A stretch of DNA of 64,000 nucleotides from JBJXGE01 sp046154185. GTDB taxonomy: Bacteria; Planctomycetota; UBA8108; UBA1146; JAJFFE01. The notes beneath the pieces are model-generated. The model was not told the origin of the DNA, did not search any database, and saw only the letters and a program-made list of their open reading frames with translations. How positions within the stretch are numbered: position 1 is the first letter of the stretch; each line of letters starts with the position of its first letter. Below, in pieces: positions 61,649 to 64,000 of the stretch. The DNA is taken from positions 42,792-106,791 of the forward strand of contig JBJXGE010000035.1 of assembly GCA_046154185.1 (NCBI GenBank), read 5' to 3'. A program made the translations under genes and the position numbers.

Positions 61649-64000
61649 ATGAATCTTCGATGGCGTTTGGCAGTTCTGCTCATTTGCGGAGTGTGTTGCA
61701 CTTCGCTGTTTGCGCAGCCGATCAATAACAACTGCGCGTCGGCGATCCCGGTGACTGTCGGGCATACCGAATTCACCACGGTGGGCGCGACCGCGGACGG
61801 TATTGGCCTGGGCTTTACGTCGCCTCCCTGCACCAGCGGAGGGACCTGGAGTACGGGAACGAATCTCAACGTGTGGTTCACGTTTACTCCGACCGTGTCT
61901 GACACGTACTTCATCGGCACGTGTGGTCCGGGTGCGTACGATAGCAAGATGGTCATTTACGCGCCGACAGCTATCTGCGGCGCTTTGTCGATCGGGGATG
62001 TGCTCGCCTGCGACGACGACAACGGCGGCACCGGCCCTGCAGCTGGTCGCTGCAACGGCGGATTTGGATCAGCAGCTCAGCTTGCCTTGACCGGCGGCCT
62101 TACCTACTTGATTGATATCGGCGGATTCGGCGCTACCAGCGTCGGCGCGGCTCCTACGCTGACGATTCTTCCAGCAGTCGCATCGGCGAATGATGACTGC
62201 CTGACCCCCGACGTTGTTTCCACCGGCATTCCAGTCTACTGGGATAGCTTCTTGGCCACCGCGTCTGGCCAAGCGATCGGCTGCGGCACCGCTGGTACCG
62301 CGCGGGACGTATGGCTGACCTGGACCGCGCCCGCGACCGGAGTCGTCGCGTTCGACGCGAGCAACCGGCCATCTTCAAGCTCGACACAGAATACGCGTAT
62401 GCAGGTCTTCCTTGGGCCTGGCTGCCCGGTGTCGGGAACGCAGCTTGAGTGTGACGACGATGATGGCGTCAGCACACAGGCGATGATGGTTCGATCGGTT
62501 ACGGCGGGCGATATCTACATGATCCAGCTCAACGCCGGAGGGTCGGCCACCGCGGAGATCAGCTCGTCGCTGTTCGTGGTCGACTATATCGACAACGGGC
62601 TCGTGCCGACCAACAACCTTTGCGGGGCGCCGACCGCACTCGCCACCGGAGTCCCGAGCCGTTTTTCAACCTTGCTGGCTACCGGTGTCGCGGGCGACAG
62701 CCCGGTCCCGACTTGCGGAAGCACGTCGGCTCCGCCGACGCTGCGTGACATTTGGTACACCTGGACAGCGCCGTCGAGCGGATTCGCGGGCGCGTCACTG
62801 TGCGATCCCGTGCACAACAAGCTCAATAACCGGGTTGCCGTCTACACGGGCGCATGCGGTGCATTGACCTCCGTGATCTGCAGCGACAATGCTTGCGGCC
62901 CTCAGGGCATCCAAGCCAACGCCGTTTGGCCGGTAATCTCCGGTACGAGCTACTTGATTCAAGTTTCGACAAGTGCGATTCACCCAACCGGCGTCGGCGG
63001 TTCTTCGATGGCCGACAACTCAGTCGGGCTGATCACGGTCGGTTTAGTTCCGCCACCAGGCGACGAGTGCGCTGGTGCGATTGTCGTGAGCGAGGGCCTC
63101 ACACTTTTCGACACCTCGCTGGGTTACACGCTGAGTTCGCCATCGTTTAGCTGCGGTGCCTCGGCGCCAGACATTTGGTACAGCTACACACCGGTGTGCA
63201 GCTCAACCGTGCGCCTCTCGACTTGCGGTTCAACCGGCCTGTCCGACACAGTGGTGCAAGTCTACGCTGGCTGTGGCGGACCCCTGGTGACTTGCCTCGA
63301 CGACTCCTTCACGGCGGGCTGCGACGCCTTCGAGACCGTGTTGGACTTCTCGGCGATCGGCGGCACGAACTACCGCATCCGCGTTTCGGGTTGGGGCGGC
63401 GGAACAGGCGCCGGTCAACTCCGCATCGGTCCGCCGAATGATAGTTGCGCGGAACCGACGACCGTCTTCGACGGCGCGACGCTGTTCACGAACCGCGGCG
63501 CAACCGTGGGCGAGGGTGCTGCGACGCTCGCAGCGCCACCCTGTACTTCGTGGGCCGGCGGTGGTCCGACCACGAACCTCAACGTGTGGTTCCGGTACCA
63601 AGCGACTTGCAGTGGCGACCTAACGGTCCAAACTTGCACAGGCGCGACGCCGTTTGACACGAAGGTGGTCGTCTACAACGCGGGCACCGTTTGTCCGGCG
63701 TTGATCACGGACGTCCTTGGTTGCAATGACGACGGTGTGGGCTGCCCGGCCTTCGCGAGTACGATCACTGTTCCAGTGACCGCAGGCAGCCTCTACCTCA
63801 TCGAGGTCGGCGGCTTTGCCGCGACGACAGTTGGTTGCGGACAGCTCAACATCTCCTGCCTCGGAGTGCTCACCCCGACGGGCCTTGCTTGCTCGGTCGT
63901 CACTCCTGGCGGCAGTGATGTTGCGCTGACTTGGACCGACGCTCAGCTCTACGATTTCGTCAATGTGTACGTCGACGCGATTCTCCATTCCTCGGTGCCG
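61649..64000 (+). CDS. Secreted protein with five PPC-like cysteine repeats (runs off the right edge)
   Basis: 784 codons are present with the frame open to the window end. The ATG follows a perfect AAGGAGG. A signal peptide ends near L-F-A-Q. Five repeats of about 130-160 residues begin with N-x-x-C-A/L (residues about 24, 181, 320, 470 and 597). Each has a W-F/Y-x-x-T/Y segment (N-V-W-F-T-F; D-V-W-L-T-W; D-I-W-Y-T-W; D-I-W-Y-S-Y; N-V-W-F-R-Y) and a C-N/D-D-D turn. They match the pre-peptidase C-terminal-like repeats of the lectin/dockerin protein at 7435. From about residue 740 an FN3-like repeat starts (L-T-P-T-G-L-A-C, A-L-T-W-T-D). A C-terminal dockerin, expected by analogy, would lie outside the window. 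Confidence 0.82.
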   Translation, partial: MNLRWRLAVLLICGVCCTSLFAQPINNNCASAIPVTVGHTEFTTVGATADGIGLGFTSPPCTSGGTWSTGTNLNVWFTFTPTVSDTYFIGTCGPGAYDSKMVIYAPTAICGALSIGDVLACDDDNGGTGPAAGRCNGGFGSAAQLALTGGLTYLIDIGGFGATSVGAAPTLTILPAVASANDDCLTPDVVSTGIPVYWDSFLATASGQAIGCGTAGTARDVWLTWTAPATGVVAFDASNRPSSSSTQNTRMQVFLGPGCPVSGTQLECDDDDGVSTQAMMVRSVTAGDIYMIQLNAGGSATAEISSSLFVVDYIDNGLVPTNNLCGAPTALATGVPSRFSTLLATGVAGDSPVPTCGSTSAPPTLRDIWYTWTAPSSGFAGASLCDPVHNKLNNRVAVYTGACGALTSVICSDNACGPQGIQANAVWPVISGTSYLIQVSTSAIHPTGVGGSSMADNSVGLITVGLVPPPGDECAGAIVVSEGLTLFDTSLGYTLSSPSFSCGASAPDIWYSYTPVCSSTVRLSTCGSTGLSDTVVQVYAGCGGPLVTCLDDSFTAGCDAFETVLDFSAIGGTNYRIRVSGWGGGTGAGQLRIGPPNDSCAEPTTVFDGATLFTNRGATVGEGAATLAAPPCTSWAGGGPTTNLNVWFRYQATCSGDLTVQTCTGATPFDTKVVVYNAGTVCPALITDVLGCNDDGVGCPAFASTITVPVTAGSLYLIEVGGFAATTVGCGQLNISCLGVLTPTGLACSVVTPGGSDVALTWTDAQLYDFVNVYVDAILHSSVP

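Overview
The window is GC-rich bacterial DNA, most likely from a planctomycete or a close relative. Three things point there: ten exported proteins carrying type I dockerin-like calcium-loop tails, an ECF sigma factor translationally coupled to a giant Ser/Thr kinase with tetratricopeptide-type repeats, and many large secreted beta-helix, FG-GAP and lectin-like proteins. The assignment comes from protein style only. No rRNA, tRNA, CRISPR array or intact mobile element was found.

Layout. 1-7170: small metabolic and housekeeping genes (M14 peptidase fragment, D-threonine-aldolase-like enzyme, thioredoxin-like protein, SMUG1-type uracil-DNA glycosylase, HEAT protein, thioesterase, acyltransferase, lipoprotein). 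7435-9987: a lectin/dockerin protein. 10036-13176: boxC-boxB, the aerobic benzoyl-CoA epoxidation and ring-cleavage pair. 13514-23126: an envelope polysaccharide module (O-antigen ligase/polymerase-like protein, GT2, GT39-like protein) flanked by two paralogous beta-helix proteins, with a frameshifted PAAR-like gene inside. 23671-30372: surface protein, subtilase and alpha/beta hydrolase, the last two with dockerins. 30582-34882: ECF sigma factor and kinase. 35113-40764: a 1883-residue subtilase with eight tandem repeats. 41074-44232: two redox enzymes. 44531-58517: further dockerin proteins around a short lipocalin / chalcone-isomerase-like / FAS1-CIA30 group. 58801-64000: DinB-like protein, AA10-type LPMO with dockerin, AhpD-like protein and a large secreted repeat protein cut by the window end.

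The most notable finding is two genes that an ordinary gene caller would break. In the thioredoxin-like gene (1990-2805) and in the AhpD/carboxymuconolactone-decarboxylase-like gene (60652-61212), an in-frame TGA sits exactly at one cysteine of the redox motif (W-U-G-P-C and C-P-F-U). In both, the reading frame continues with the conserved rest of the domain. Each TGA is followed, at bacterial SECIS spacing, by a GGCC-loop-GGCC hairpin with G in the first two loop positions. TGA is a normal stop in many neighbouring genes, so the economical reading is that both encode selenoproteins and that the organism decodes selenocysteine.

The shared theme of the rest is extracellular: secreted proteases, hydrolase, LPMO, lectin and beta-helix proteins carry the same dockerin plus a cysteine-rich C-terminal tail. 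No cohesin was recognised in the window, so what the tails bind is open.
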